64,000 bases of DNA from Protonemura montana (taxonomy: Eukaryota > Arthropoda > Insecta > Plecoptera > Nemouridae), in the NCBI GenBank assembly GCA_947568835.1, contig OX387607.1, positions 13,469,701-13,533,700 on the forward strand, read 5' to 3'. The notes beneath the pieces were generated by a model, which saw only the letters and a program-made list of their open reading frames with translations, was not told the origin of the DNA and did not search any database. Position numbers and translations under genes: made by a program. Positions 1 through 9,869 of the stretch are shown here, one piece after another (positions within the stretch are counted from its first letter, which is position 1; each line of letters opens with the position of its first letter).

Positions 1-269
1 TGAGTCCCAGCAAATCAGATATTTACACTTTTATCTTGACGATTTGACATCTTGACGAAATTGGTAATTTTAAAAGATGGCCATATGTTTTTAAAATAGT
101 TCAAGAGTGAAAATTTCACCAGCCTTGTAATTTTATCTGCAGTAATTTCATCTTATGTCTCATCACTAGCATCACAAATAGGCAAAACAATTTTTTTTTT
201 AAATGGGATGTAACAAATAAACTACATTGGTCCCAAGCAACGGATATTCAGTCGACCGAAAAGGGAGCT

Positions 270-437
270 TTATTCAAAGTTCAAAGACTTCACAGCCTTG
301 TTGATGGCTCTTTGATAAACGTTGCACATCTCGGCAACAATCAGCACGGCCACTCTGTCGTCTAGCGAGTCAGCGAAAATAGGTGACAAACGGAATAAAT
401 ATATCTTGTTTATCTCAAAGTGGCCGGGGAATGGGAT
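270..437 (-). other. Possible 3'-terminal coding fragment, unidentified
   Basis: Read on the minus strand this stretch is open for 55 codons with mixed, protein-like composition. It contains segments such as ADSLDDRVAVLIVAEMCNVY and ends in TAA at 272-270. The stop overlaps a canonical AATAAA in the context GAATAAAG, as at the end of some compact genes. There is no ATG at the start and I see no strong splice acceptor, so it would have to be the end of a last exon or a remnant of a mobile-element gene. I do not recognise the family. An open run of this length can arise by chance. Confidence 0.2.
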
Positions 438-1150
438 TCACTTCATCACAGTTTGACCAAGAATTTTCTAGTATTTTTTCTCCATTATGTTCAATGTCGC
501 ACTGTCTGAAGCGTATATTAGGATTATTTTCACAAACATCAGACATGACCTGGTTTTAACTCGGTTTATGCTAAATATTTTATATTTTATAATTAAATAA
601 ATTTTGCTTAAATCAAGTAAATGTATAGGTATAGAAAAACTATTTGAAATTGGGTTTGAATGCTAAGTATAGGACAACCAAATTTTCCTAAGTGCTAGGG
701 ATAAATCAAGTAGACATGAGTCTAAAAACCATCATAAAGTAAATGTATATATTTGTGACGTTTCCGTCAAAGCTACCTGCCATGTGTATATATTTTGCCA
801 TGGTAGCTAAATCAGCTGATAGGACTGCGACCCTCTGCAGCCTTGAGGAAGAAGAGTCTTGGTGGGCAGTCGACTTCGGTTACCTGTGTGAACTGGTGCT
901 AACCGGCTCATAAAAGCTATATGTCTACGCGTGTAGCAGTACCGGTAAATAAAACGCCTGAGACACCGAATTGTCAGCATCGAAATTCTTAAACTTGTAT
1001 CTGCAAAGTTTTTGGTTCAGCTCAATTCGTGCAAACATCATGAAAGTTTTTGAGTTTCATTTAAAAAATATGCCAAAGTAGGTAAGAAAATGTCAAAAAA
1101 AAAACTTTGCAAATATGGCTGCAAATGCTGCTACAGAAGAGTTTTGCGAG
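438..1150. other. Intergenic, no gene seen
   Basis: AT-rich sequence with no convincing coding region on either strand. It contains one arm of the AT-rich fold-back family (listed separately). Confidence 0.5.
632..745 (-). repeat. AT-rich fold-back element, one-armed copy
   Basis: Matches the element at 2155-2366 in reverse orientation. It carries the shared head (minus strand: GGTTTTTAGACTCATGTCTA) and one copy of the arm that contains TGAATGCTAAGTA. The second, inverted arm seen in other copies is absent, so this copy could not form the long hairpin. Confidence 0.55.
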
Positions 1151-1545
1151 CTGGAAACACCGGTTCTCGTGAGATCACCGGTGTTAAGCAACATTGTACT
1201 TGGTCAGGTATTGGATGGGTGACCATCGTACTCGTTATCGATTCTGTTTGGGAAGTTAGTAGAACAAATTAGTATTGCTTATCAACCTCTCGACAGCATG
1301 GATTTGTGGAGGAATCCTGTTGTTCGCGTTGTACCGTCCTTCGGAAGGGACGTTAAGCCAGTGGTCCTCTTAGTGCTCTTCAACAAGAGTAGGCTACGTG
1401 CCAGCACCGGGTTTCTCCTCCTCTCTTCTAAACTAGGTTAGATATATCATCATTTTACATCTACCCACTCATTCAACGACGCAATTATATCAGTGCTGCA
1501 GGGCTCGTTGTAAAAAAAGTGTCATTTAACAACACACACCAATCA
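1151..1545 (+). mobile_element. 5S rRNA-derived SINE (SINE3-like), near full length
   Basis: The first about 90 bases resemble the internal part of 5S rRNA: segments matching GATCACCGAAGTTAAGCAAC and TTGGATGGGTGACC are recognisable, which include the pol III internal control region. A conserved middle module follows (ACCGTCCTTCGGAAGGGACG at about 1334-1353), then a CT-rich stretch and a tail near TTTAACAACACACACC. The same three-part layout recurs at 3421, 58720, 60325 and 62308. Families with a 5S-type head are known as SINE3. The middle module resembles conserved central domains of other metazoan SINE superfamilies, which is an inference. There is no coding capacity. Confidence 0.75.
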
Positions 1546-2136
1546 AAAAGGTCCGTGTGTCTATATTCGCGAACCCACCAGCCAATACCGTCTCAACTCT
1601 CCGTCAAAGCGGTCACCCATCCAGAGCCCGACTCGGTCAAAGTGTTGCTTAACGTCGCTAACATGCCGGGTCATTTGACGCAACTCTCACCCCCGCGGAC
1701 CGTCAAACGGAATTCCTCCCCCGAGACCGTGGTATATACGATCGACCACGAGTCGCGTTTTACTACCGCAGACTTGGCCGATAACGGGCGAAGTGGTGGC
1801 ACTATAACTGATAAAAACTAGCAAGATAAACTGTCTAGTGGCTTGGTTGACAAGGTTGGCTGCCATCAAGTGCCGCGTTATCACCACACTTTTGGCGTCG
1901 TTTGGTTGGCAGCCGTGTTTTACTGGTTTTCAAATCGTGTGTCAAGTTTCATCGTTTTGAAGATCCCTTCATTGTCATTTTGTATGTGAATTTACTTAAC
2001 AGCACAGAACAGCACAAAACAGCAAAAATACCACCATTCCCAGCATTTAATTCAATTTCAAATAAGTATTTTTTTATTCAGTTATTAGCCAAATAAGAAC
2101 AAAACTTAGAGCCATTCAGTAAGTTCAACAAATAAA
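1546..2136. other. Intergenic, no gene seen
   Basis: The first part is GC-richer and open in short frames on both strands (1519-1887), without any recognisable protein or bias that would support a gene. The rest is AT-rich. Confidence 0.45.
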
Positions 2137-2384
2137 TAAAAACTCTGTTTCTTTATGATGGTTTTTAGACTCATGTCTACTTAATTTATCCTTAGCACAA
2201 GTTTTTAGAAAAACTATTTGAACTGGGTTTTGAATGCTAAGTAAAGGGCTACTAAATTTCCCTAATTTTAATTTTTTACTAATTTAATTTAATTTTTACT
2301 AATTTTCACCTCGGAAATTTAGTAGCCCTTTACTTAGCATTCAAAACCCAGTTCAAATAGTTTTTCTAAAAACTCTGTTTCTTT
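2137..2384. mobile_element. Fold-back element with 18 bp target-site duplication
   Basis: The direct repeat TAAAAACTCTGTTTCTTT occurs at 2137-2154 and again at 2367-2384. Between them (2155-2366) lies a head with GGTTTTTAGACTCATGTCTA followed by two long inverted arms: about 2207-2270, and its reverse complement about 2312-2366. The arms share AAACTATTTGAACTGGGTTT and TGAATGCTAAGTAAAGGGCT, so the unit would fold into a hairpin of about 55 bp stem. A direct repeat of this length is typical of LINE-driven insertion rather than cut-and-paste MITEs, which is an inference. Relatives lie at 632, 5690, 6722 and 53420. Confidence 0.7.
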
Positions 2385-3420
2385 CTTTGCCAAAATTTAA
2401 AGGATGCCACATAAGCTAATCTCTTGCGAGGAGATAAAATTAACAAAATATTCACTGACTGAAATTATAAACTAGTCGAATGGCAATTATTTTCTTAATT
2501 TTATGTTCTGTCGCTCAATTTGGTTGGTGGAAGAGCAGGAGGCAACGGGGGTTGCCATGTGAAAAGGAGCGAATTGTCCAAAAGTTACAAATTTGATGAA
2601 GCTGACGTTGAGATATAACGGGAAACCGATGAAAAGCGCTGGAAACGTGCTCCTCTTCCTGAAAAATGTCCTGACAAAAGATAAACCGAAGGTTCACACA
2701 AGTCAGGCACATGTCTGGTGAACCACGTGCGTTCAGTACAGCCAATCACGTGCATTCTTTCAACACGACCGAGTGGAATGGGGACGTGCTTCCTCCGTTT
2801 CTTTTATTGCTCAACTCGACGCTCGCTCGAAATTAGCCACCTCGTCGACGGCGACGTCGGCGTCGGCAAGGAAATTGGACGGGCAAATTAACTTTTGAAT
2901 TTCCCTTTTTCCATCCCCGCCGCCTCCCTGCATTCGCGGCAACCGACGCCGTTTTCCCGCTTGTGTGCCCCCCCCCCCCTTTCCATCCCTTCCACCCCTG
3001 CCACACTTCATTTTTATTATCCTGGAATTTGTTATTTTTTGTTATTATATTCCCTAGGCGGTGGTTCCCCCACCCCCGCGCTTGCCGCTACGTAATCTCC
3101 ATCCGAGAGGAAAATTCACCGCTTTTCCGGCTATGAGAAAAGAAAGGAAAACTAGAGCGAGAGAGGAAAAAAAAGCAGCTCGTTTTCATTCTTTTCATTC
3201 TCTGGGAAAAAGCGAATGGGAAATGTTGACTCGAATCTCCATGGCGACAATAGCGGGAAAATGATCCCCTCCTACCCCGTCACTTTTCTGCGCTTGCCCA
3301 ATAAGGTCATGGCGTTCACGTCCGATCTTCCGTTTCTGTTAAACTCGGACAAAACGTTCATGGTTATCGATAGCAACCCGCGAGATTTGGTTCATCTTTC
3401 TCTTTACTCATTGATTTGTT
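2385..3420. other. Intergenic, pyrimidine/GC-rich stretch, no gene
   Basis: From about 2830 the sequence becomes CpG-rich (CGTCGACGGCGACGTCGGCG near 2843) and then pyrimidine-rich with a run of C near 2970. Short open frames occur on both strands but none has a recognisable product. It may hold regulatory DNA; nothing specific can be assigned. Confidence 0.4.
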
Positions 3421-3745
3421 GTGTTTAACGGCGCACTGTTTTGACAACAGACCATGAAGCACAGATCTCATGGTGTGTGTTGATGAGTGGGTGATGATTA
3501 ACCTCACCTAGGTGGGGTAACCCGGTGCCGGCAATGTTGAAGAGCACCAAGGGGGCTACCGGCTTAACGTCCCTTCTAAAGGACGGTACAACGCGAACAA
3601 CATGATTCCTCCACAAATCTGTGCTGTCGTGATGTTGAACCTCTCTAGCCTTTACTCATGTACCTACTGGTCACCCATCCGGTACTGGACTCAGCGCACT
3701 GTTGCTTAACTTTGGGGATGTCAAGAAGATCGGTGTTCTTACAGG
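3421..3745 (-). mobile_element. 5S rRNA-derived SINE, reverse orientation
   Basis: Same family as 1151-1545 on the minus strand. The tail (GTTTAACGGCGCACTGTTTT on plus) is at 3422, the middle module (GGCTTAACGTCCCTTCTAAA on plus) at about 3561-3580, and the 5S-like head with GGTCACCCATCC on plus near 3670-3681. The head is more degenerate than at 1151. Confidence 0.7.
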
Positions 3746-4190
3746 TCAAACTTTTCATTTTTCTCAGTTAATACTGGTAGTTATTACTTGAAGATCACTC
3801 GTACTTCACTTTGTCTCAAGTTTAGAATCACGGTATTTTAAATAGGGACACGAGGACATAATAATAATATCTGTTCTTTTTGACAAGAACTTTTGACAAA
3901 GAACAAGTTCTTTTTGCTTTCGAGAAATATCAACCACGCCTTGTTGATTGATAAAAACCAAAACAACCTCAAATTAACCAAGTCTATAAAAGCCTTAGAT
4001 TTGCAATCTTCAACTGATTAGATTGTAAGTCAAAACGCTCATTTCGGTCAAATTTTGCAAATGCCAAAAACATGAAAACTTCAGATCGCAATAACTTGGT
4101 CAACCCTGCATAAATTTGAATTTTTTCGGTGTCGTTAGATTGGCGTAATGTGGTGTTATGTTAGCTTGTTTCTATTTTTTGTCTTAACTA
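3746..4190. other. Intergenic, no gene seen
   Basis: AT-rich spacer between the reverse SINE and the telomere-like block. No open frame or structured RNA was recognised. Confidence 0.4.
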
Positions 4191-4320
4191 AACCCTAACC
4201 TAACCTAACCTAAACTAACCTAACCTAACCTAACCTAACCTAACCTAACCTAACCTAACCTAACCTAACCTAAACTAACCTAACCTAACCTAACCTAACC
4301 TAACCTAACCTAACCTAAAC
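4191..4320. repeat. Interstitial telomere-like repeat (CCTAA)n
   Basis: About 25 tandem units of CCTAA, i.e. (TTAGG)n on the minus strand, the ancestral arthropod telomere motif. The variant TAAAC unit occurs at about 4211-4215 and exactly 60 bp later at 4271-4275, suggesting duplication of a 12-unit block. It lies inside ordinary sequence, not at a chromosome end. Confidence 0.9.
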
Positions 4321-4745
4321 CTACTAACTCATCCAGGAAATACCTGAGAAATGAGGAGAGCAAGATTTCTTAATATCATAGCATATGGAGTGGTCACTTC
4401 TCCATAACCATTCTTCAAGTAACCGGTGACGAATACCTACTTGCTTAAGTTAAGATCTTGCCATGATTTTATTACAAGATGAGTTTAGTTCTGCAAATGC
4501 AAAGTGACACATTTTGCAAATCCAGTCATAAAGCAAGGTAATGCAAATGCGTCAATAGTTTTATTCTACTCTGCATTTTTTTTTAATTTAAATTTTTAAA
4601 ATATAATGCAAATGTTTTTAAAACCTCTGGAAGTTACCGCTGCTAACAAATCGTACGATCCAGAAGACGTTGAGTGAGATTCGAATTGCTCAACGAAATT
4701 GTTTCATGTTTCGACAAGAAGTGTCAGATTCATTTTTGCCGCAAT

Positions 4746-4839
4746 ATGACTGCTCTGGGCAGGACTGCAATCTTAGGGCTGCAATCTCTCACAGATGAAA
4801 ACCAATTCGAAGTGCAGCTGATTTATTTTCTAGGCTTAG
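4746..4839 (+). CDS. Scramblase coding exon 1 (start uncertain)
   Basis: I chose the ATG at 4746 (residues MTALGRTAIL). It is followed by GLQSLTDENQFEV, which aligns with the GLEYL segment at the start of the scramblase domain. The donor is TTAG|GTAATT at 4839/4840, leaving one base of a split glycine codon. The frame is open back to 4674, so a longer exon or an upstream first exon cannot be excluded. Confidence 0.55.
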
Positions 4840-7800
4840 GTAATTCGCGTTCAACAATTACATCATATTCTAATACACCGCATGAAAGGAACAAAATGAT
4901 TGGTAACAGGTACACTCGAAAGTCACTCTAGTCGTACTGAACAGTGGTTGCTTTTCATTTCAGGGAGAAGAAGAAGAAACAGATATATCATAAAAAATAA
5001 TTCTGGGAACCTGTTGTTTTCTGGCGAGGAAGAGGCGAACAATCAGGACAATACTTTTCTTGGTTCCTTCACACGCACTTTGGCTCTTGCCAACTCGCAA
5101 AACACGGAAGCTATCATTTTGCGGCGAAATTATGAAACTACTTTAAGGGTACGAGCCAACGTCTCCATATGCAATTTGCAATATCAAATACCATATGCAT
5201 GACAATTTTTCGTTAAAAATTCATTTCTGAAAACAGCTTGCTTGATCTCCAAAAATGTCCACAAAGTCCTTGTGGCTTAAGGTGGACCATGAGTCATTCC
5301 ATGTCAAATCAACCGAAACCGTCACCTCTCGGAAATCGACCAAACTTGGTAGGATGATGACAACATCATTTCTAGTGTTGATGTGTTTTTTTGTTTGCCT
5401 CTAAGTCAAATGGTTCGCCCGGTACGGCCCCGAAACGGCGGGACGGCACTGAATTTTGGGGCACACACGTCTTTTTTCTTTCTCAAATAGCGTCGGCTGT
5501 AGTTAAGATAGATTAATGAAAAAGAAAGCTTGAAAGACATTGAAATGTTGTTTCATAAAACATAAATTTCGTTAGTTAAAAAAATGTTAGCATTATCTCG
5601 ATTAGACAAAATATTATCAATGAAATAGATGTCTACAAATCACAAAATAAATAATGCATTGTGTTTTACGAAAGGAATACAATAAAACTAGTTGTGAGTT
5701 TTTAGACTCATGTCCACTTTGTCTAACCTTAGCACTAGTTTTAACAAAAACAATTTCAACTGGGTTTTTAATGCTAAGTGAAGAACAACTAAATTTTATT
5801 GCTCTTCACTTAGCATTCAAAACCAGGGTTCAAATTGTTTTTGTAAAAACTAGCTATTTTTTATTTTTTACTTAAGAACAAGCAATTTTTAAGAAATCAA
5901 GCATTTATTTGTCAGATGATCAAGAACATGGTAGTGACTAGACAGCTAATTTTTACACTAATTTGTACACTAATTGTACACTAAAAAACAAAAAACCTTC
6001 AGCTTGAACTTCATGTATAGGTGCGTATTTATGCCATTTCTTTATTTTCTTGAACACTATTTTTTAGTGCATTGAAGAGTTTATGCTCGTGTCTGGACAC
6101 AAATTTGCTTGCAGTTCTGCAAGACAAGCTTCCTCCTCTAAATCTTCAGATCCCTGACCATGACCCCATACAATCTTAATCTAATCTTTTCTTTTCGAAG
6201 GTGATGGAGGCATGGAGTCCCTTAAACAATAGATTAATCGGGGTCATCCAGGAAAATTCTACCTGCTGTGGTGTAGAATATGACGTCAAGGACGGCTACG
6301 GGGACTTGATTTACAAGATAGAAGGACCGGGTTACTTCGAAAGATGTTTGTGCCAGCCATCTGTCTTCAAGGTTCGTACAGACTTATACATGTCTGGTTC
6401 TAATTGACTATACTTCCCAACTCATTAAGTTCTATTTCACAAGCATTGATGTATGTTATGATTCACCTATGTACTCATACGCGAACTCACTTGCCGCTGA
6501 TGTCAAGCTACAGCAATCGTCATTACCTGACCTGTTGTGATAAACACCATAAACGCAGGGGGTCCCGGTGGAGATGGCAAAAATATGCTCTGCAAATTTA
6601 ATAGAAATCAAATGAGGAGTTCGACAGTAAGAGCGCAAACAAAAACACGAACAAACAAACAAACAAACAAACAAACAAGAAAACAAACAAAAGCTGTTTG
6701 AAATTTTTACACTGAACATTCTTTGGCATTAACAAAAACTATTTGAAATGGGTCTTGAATGCTAAATAAAGGACAACTAAATTTTCCGACTTTTCGTTAC
6801 ATGTACTAGTTACTTCTTCAAGGTTAAGAGCAGTCCTGACAATTTTCCGATAACCAAAGAACCACATAAAATTATAACAATTCCCAAGTTTAAGCATCCT
6901 AAATGCATCTTAATAAAATAATCAGGGCCAATAACTAAAAAACTAATGTATTTTGTATGTTCTGAAATAAAATCCCGAACACATTGGCGTTTTTTTACCA
7001 ACTAACCAATATGTGTGTGGAATGTCCAGAATGAAATGAATGGATTCTGCAATTTGTTATCGTCAAGGTTGACATCTTACGCACCTCTGACGCAAGAGAA
7101 GTTGGCGCATTTGCCATAAATGTCAATAAAGAAGCGTGATGTAGTCAACCCATCTTAAATCTTGCAGATCATCGATGAAGGAAATTCTACATCGGCAAAG
7201 ATAACAAAAGGAGTAAATCAATTCGGCTTTACAAACGAATATGCTAACGTCTACTATATTGAAGTTTACGCGAATATGCCTGACACACATAAGGCGCTGA
7301 TTCTGGCCGCCTGCATACAATTCGTAAGTTACTAACATTTCATGAAATTGCAAAGTTAGAGTTGTGTTCTTAAGATAAATAATAAAAAGGGGTTTACTTT
7401 CTATGCAAAACTCTGCCCTCCTCTCCCTCCTTGGGCACAACTACCACCCTTGCTGAAAGGTTGGTGGAAAGTATGCGTTGATCGTACCTGTGAATAATAA
7501 TGCGTGATAATGCGTGATAAATTGCGTGTGTACCACAAATACATTTCTGATACGTTAACGAAACTTCAATCTTCAAGTTTATACTTGCAAATATCATGTC
7601 TTCAAGTTTATACTTGCAAATATCATGTCTTCAAGTTTATACTTGCAAATATCATGTCTTCATGTTTATACTTGCAAATATCATGACTTCATGTTTATAC
7701 TTGCAAATACCATGACTTCATGTTTTTACTTGCAAATATCATGTCTTTATGTTTATACTTGCAAATATCATGTCTTTATGTTTATACTTGCAAATATCAT

Positions 7801-9686
7801 GTCTTCATGTTTATACTTGCAAATATCATGTCTTCATGTTTATACTTGCAAATATCATGTCTTCAAGTTTATACTTGCAAATATCATGTCTTCATGTTTA
7901 TACTTGCAAATATCATGTCTTCATGTTTATACTTGCAAATATCATGACTTCATGTTTATACTTGCAAATATCATGACTTCATGTTTATACTTGCAAATAT
8001 CATGTCTTCAAGTTTATACTTGCAAATATCATGTCTTCATGTTTATACTTGCAAATATCATGACTTCATGTTTATACTTGCAAATATCATGACTTCATGT
8101 TTATACTTGCAAATATCATGTCTTCAAGTTTATACTTGCAAATATCATGTCTTCATGTTTATACTTGCAAATATCATGTCTTCAAGTTTATACTTGCAAA
8201 TATCATGTCTTCAAGTTTATACTTGCAAATATCATGTCTTCATGTTTATACTTGCAAATATCATGTCTTCAAGTTTATACTTGCAAATATCATGTCTTCA
8301 TGTTTATACTTGCAAATATCATGTCTTCAAGTTTATACTTGCAAATATCATGTCTTCAAGTTTATACTTGCAAATATCATGTCTTCATGTTTATACTTGC
8401 AAATATCATGACTTCATGTTTATACTTGCAAATATCATGTCTTCAAGTTTATACTTGCAAATATCATGTCTTTATGTTTATACTTGCAAATATCATGTCT
8501 TCATGTTTATACTTGCAAATATCATGTCTTCAAGTTTATACTTGCAAATATCATGACTTCATGTTTATACTTGCAAATATCATGTCTTCAAGTTTATACT
8601 TGCAAATATCATGTCTTCATGTTTATACTTGCAAATATCATGTCTTCAAGTTTATACTTGCAAATATCATGTCTTCAAGTTTATACTTGCAAATATCATG
8701 TCTTCAAGTTTATACTTGCAAATATCATGTCTTCAAGTTTATACTTGCAAATATCATGTCTTCAAGTTTATACTTGCAAATATCATGTCTTCAAGTTTAT
8801 ACTTGCAAATATCATGTCTTCAAGTTTATACTTGCAAATATCATGTCTTCATGTTTATACTTGCAAATATCATGACTTCAAGTTTATACTTGCAAATATC
8901 ATGTCTTCAAGTTTATACTTGCAAATATCATGTCTTTATGTTTATACTTGCAAAAATCATGTCTTTAAGTTTATACTTGCAAATATCATGTCTTCATGTT
9001 TATACTTGCAAATATCATGTCTTCATGTTTATACTTGCAAATATCATGTCTTCATGTTTATACTTGCAAATATCATGTCTTCATGTTTATACTTGCAAAT
9101 ATCATGACTTCAAGTTTATACTTGCAAATATCATGTCTTCATGTTTATACTTGCAAATATCATGACTTCAAGTTTATACTTGCAAATATCATGTCTTCAA
9201 GTTTATACTTGCAAATATCATGTCTTCATGTTTATACTTGCAAATATCATGTCTTCAAGTTTATACTTGCAAATATCATGTCTTCAAGTTTATACTTGCA
9301 AATATCATGTCTTCATGTTTATACTTGCAAATATCATGACTTCATGTTTATACTTGCAAATATCATGACTTCAAGTTTATACTTGCAAATATCATGTCTT
9401 CAAGTTTATACTTGCAAATATCATGTCTTCATGTTTATACTTGCAAATATCATGTCTTCAAGTTTATACTTGCAAATATCATGACTTCATGTTTATACTT
9501 GCAAATATCATGTCTTTATGTTTATACTTGCAAATATCATGTCTTTAAGTTTATACTTGCAAATATCATGTCTTCAAGTTTATACTTGCAAATATCATGT
9601 CTTTTTTTCGTTTGCCGACGCTTAAAATTGTGATTTTTTTTCAGGATATGTCGTACTTCGAGATCGACAGGCGTTATACAATTTGA
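4746..9686 (+). CDS. Phospholipid scramblase-like protein (five exons)
   Basis: Exons 4746-4839, 4964-5148, 6201-6371, 7168-7323 and 9645-9686 join in frame (phases 1, 0, 0, 0) to give about 215 residues. The family mediates bidirectional, non-selective movement of phospholipids across membranes, or acts as a membrane-associated adaptor. Landmarks in family order: a segment like NRYIIKNNSG after an N-terminal GLQSL segment; the core stretch ending in a KIEGPGYF motif (family: GPC); and the conserved C-terminal hydrophobic helix, here KALILAACIQFDMSYFE, split across the last intron exactly at IQF|DMSYF. Odd points: no CCCPCC-type palmitoylation cluster is present, and the acidic Ca2+-binding motif is degenerate. 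It is shorter than human PLSCR1 (318), mainly for lack of a proline-rich N-terminus. The start is uncertain: the first exon is open upstream to 4674, and an earlier exon could exist. Confidence 0.85.
4964..5148 (+). CDS. Scramblase coding exon 2
   Basis: The acceptor is TTTCATTTCAG|GGAGAA. The exon encodes residues 32-93 and begins with the GRRRRNRYIIKNN segment, equivalent to GFETNNKYEIKN in vertebrate scramblases. It ends at TTAAGG|GTACGA in phase 0. The last residues (ILRRNYETTLR) align with the ITLERPLRC segment, but the cysteine-rich stretch that normally follows is missing. Confidence 0.8.
5690..5855 (+). repeat. AT-rich fold-back element in scramblase intron 2
   Basis: Carries the head TTTTTAGACTCATGTCCACT, then two inverted arms (about 5741-5795 and 5799-5852) that share CTAGTTTT, AACAATTT and TTAGCATT cores. 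The hairpin loop is only a few bases. Short direct repeats AAAACTAG flank the unit (about 5684-5691 and 5847-5854), though the second overlaps the arm. Same family as 2155-2366. Confidence 0.65.
6201..6371 (+). CDS. Scramblase coding exon 3
   Basis: The acceptor is TCTTTTCTTTTCGAAG|GTG and the donor TTCAAG|GTTCGT, phase 0 on both sides. The exon encodes 57 residues (94-150), including RLIGVIQ (family: PIGYVIQ) and LIYKIEGPGYF (family: VLKISGPC). Confidence 0.85.
6650..6690 (+). repeat. AAAC microsatellite
   Basis: A run of AAAC/AACA units (ACAAACAAACAAACAAACAA) in scramblase intron 3, slightly interrupted. Confidence 0.8.
6722..6800 (+). repeat. AT-rich fold-back family, single arm
   Basis: One arm only, with AAAAACTATTTGAAATGGGT and TTGAATGCTAAATAAAGGAC, in scramblase intron 3. 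No inverted partner is seen nearby. Confidence 0.5.
7168..7323 (+). CDS. Scramblase coding exon 4
   Basis: The acceptor is AATCTTGCAG|ATC and the donor CAATTC|GTAAGTT. The exon encodes 52 residues (151-202). The region equivalent to the acidic, Ca2+-binding DADNFGIQFPLD motif of PLSCR1 reads roughly TNEYANVYYIEV, which has lost most of the aspartates. The start of the C-terminal hydrophobic helix (KALILAACIQF) closes the exon. Confidence 0.9.
7570..9599 (+). repeat. 29 bp minisatellite, exactly 70 units
   Basis: Head-to-tail units of 29 bp, read as TCTTCAAGTTTATACTTGCA followed by AATATCATG. The span is 2030 bp = 70 x 29 and I could follow every unit without a single indel. Variation is almost confined to three positions in the first eight bases (T/A, C/T, A/T). 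Coding 1=TCTTCAAG, 2=TCTTCATG, 3=ACTTCATG, 4=TCTTTATG, 5=ACTTCAAG, 6=TCTTTAAG, the array reads 1112334422 1223312331 2112121123 1421312111 1111251462 2225251211 2351213461. Units 13-16 and 17-20 (2331 twice) show a four-unit duplication. The array fills 2030 of the 2321 bp of the last scramblase intron. Because 29 is not a multiple of 3 and the unit has no stop in any forward frame, it appears open in all plus frames; this is not coding. Confidence 0.97.
9645..9686 (+). CDS. Scramblase coding exon 5 and stop
   Basis: The acceptor GTGATTTTTTTTCAG|GATATG lies 45 bases after the end of the 29 bp minisatellite. The 13 residues DMSYFEIDRRYTI complete the family's C-terminal signature, and TGA is at 9684-9686. 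Confidence 0.85.
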   Translation, partial: DMSYFEIDRRYTI

Positions 9687-9758
9687 CATCTGCGAGTAAA
9701 GACAAATTAATGTTACTTGTTTGGTATTTGTTATTTGTAACCAAAAATTAGCGTCGGC

Positions 9759-9764
9759 AATAAA
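9759..9764 (+). terminator. Polyadenylation signal AATAAA (scramblase)
   Basis: A canonical AATAAA 73 bases after the scramblase stop, followed by a T-rich stretch. Other AATAAA-like hexamers occur further downstream (about 9843-9858). Confidence 0.6.
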
Positions 9765-9869
9765 CGAAATTTTTTTTTTAAATATTGAATAATTTTCAAC
9801 ATGTTTCAGACTTGCAAGGTAATCTTTGAGCATTTTATTTATAAAAAAAAATAAAAATAAAATATGCAA

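Noticed and set aside
1151-1245. Genuine 5S rRNA gene
   Set aside because: Only the inner part of 5S is recognisable, with many changes and no full 120 nt fold, and it is fused to a SINE body that recurs elsewhere.
7570-9599. CRISPR array
   Set aside because: The 29 bp repeats are directly adjacent without unique spacers, in a eukaryotic intron.
7625-9633. Long open frames (up to 242 codons) across the 29 bp minisatellite
   Set aside because: The unit lacks stops in all forward frames and 29 is not a multiple of three, so every frame reads the same repeating peptide. The array lies between a good donor (7324) and acceptor (9644) of the scramblase gene.
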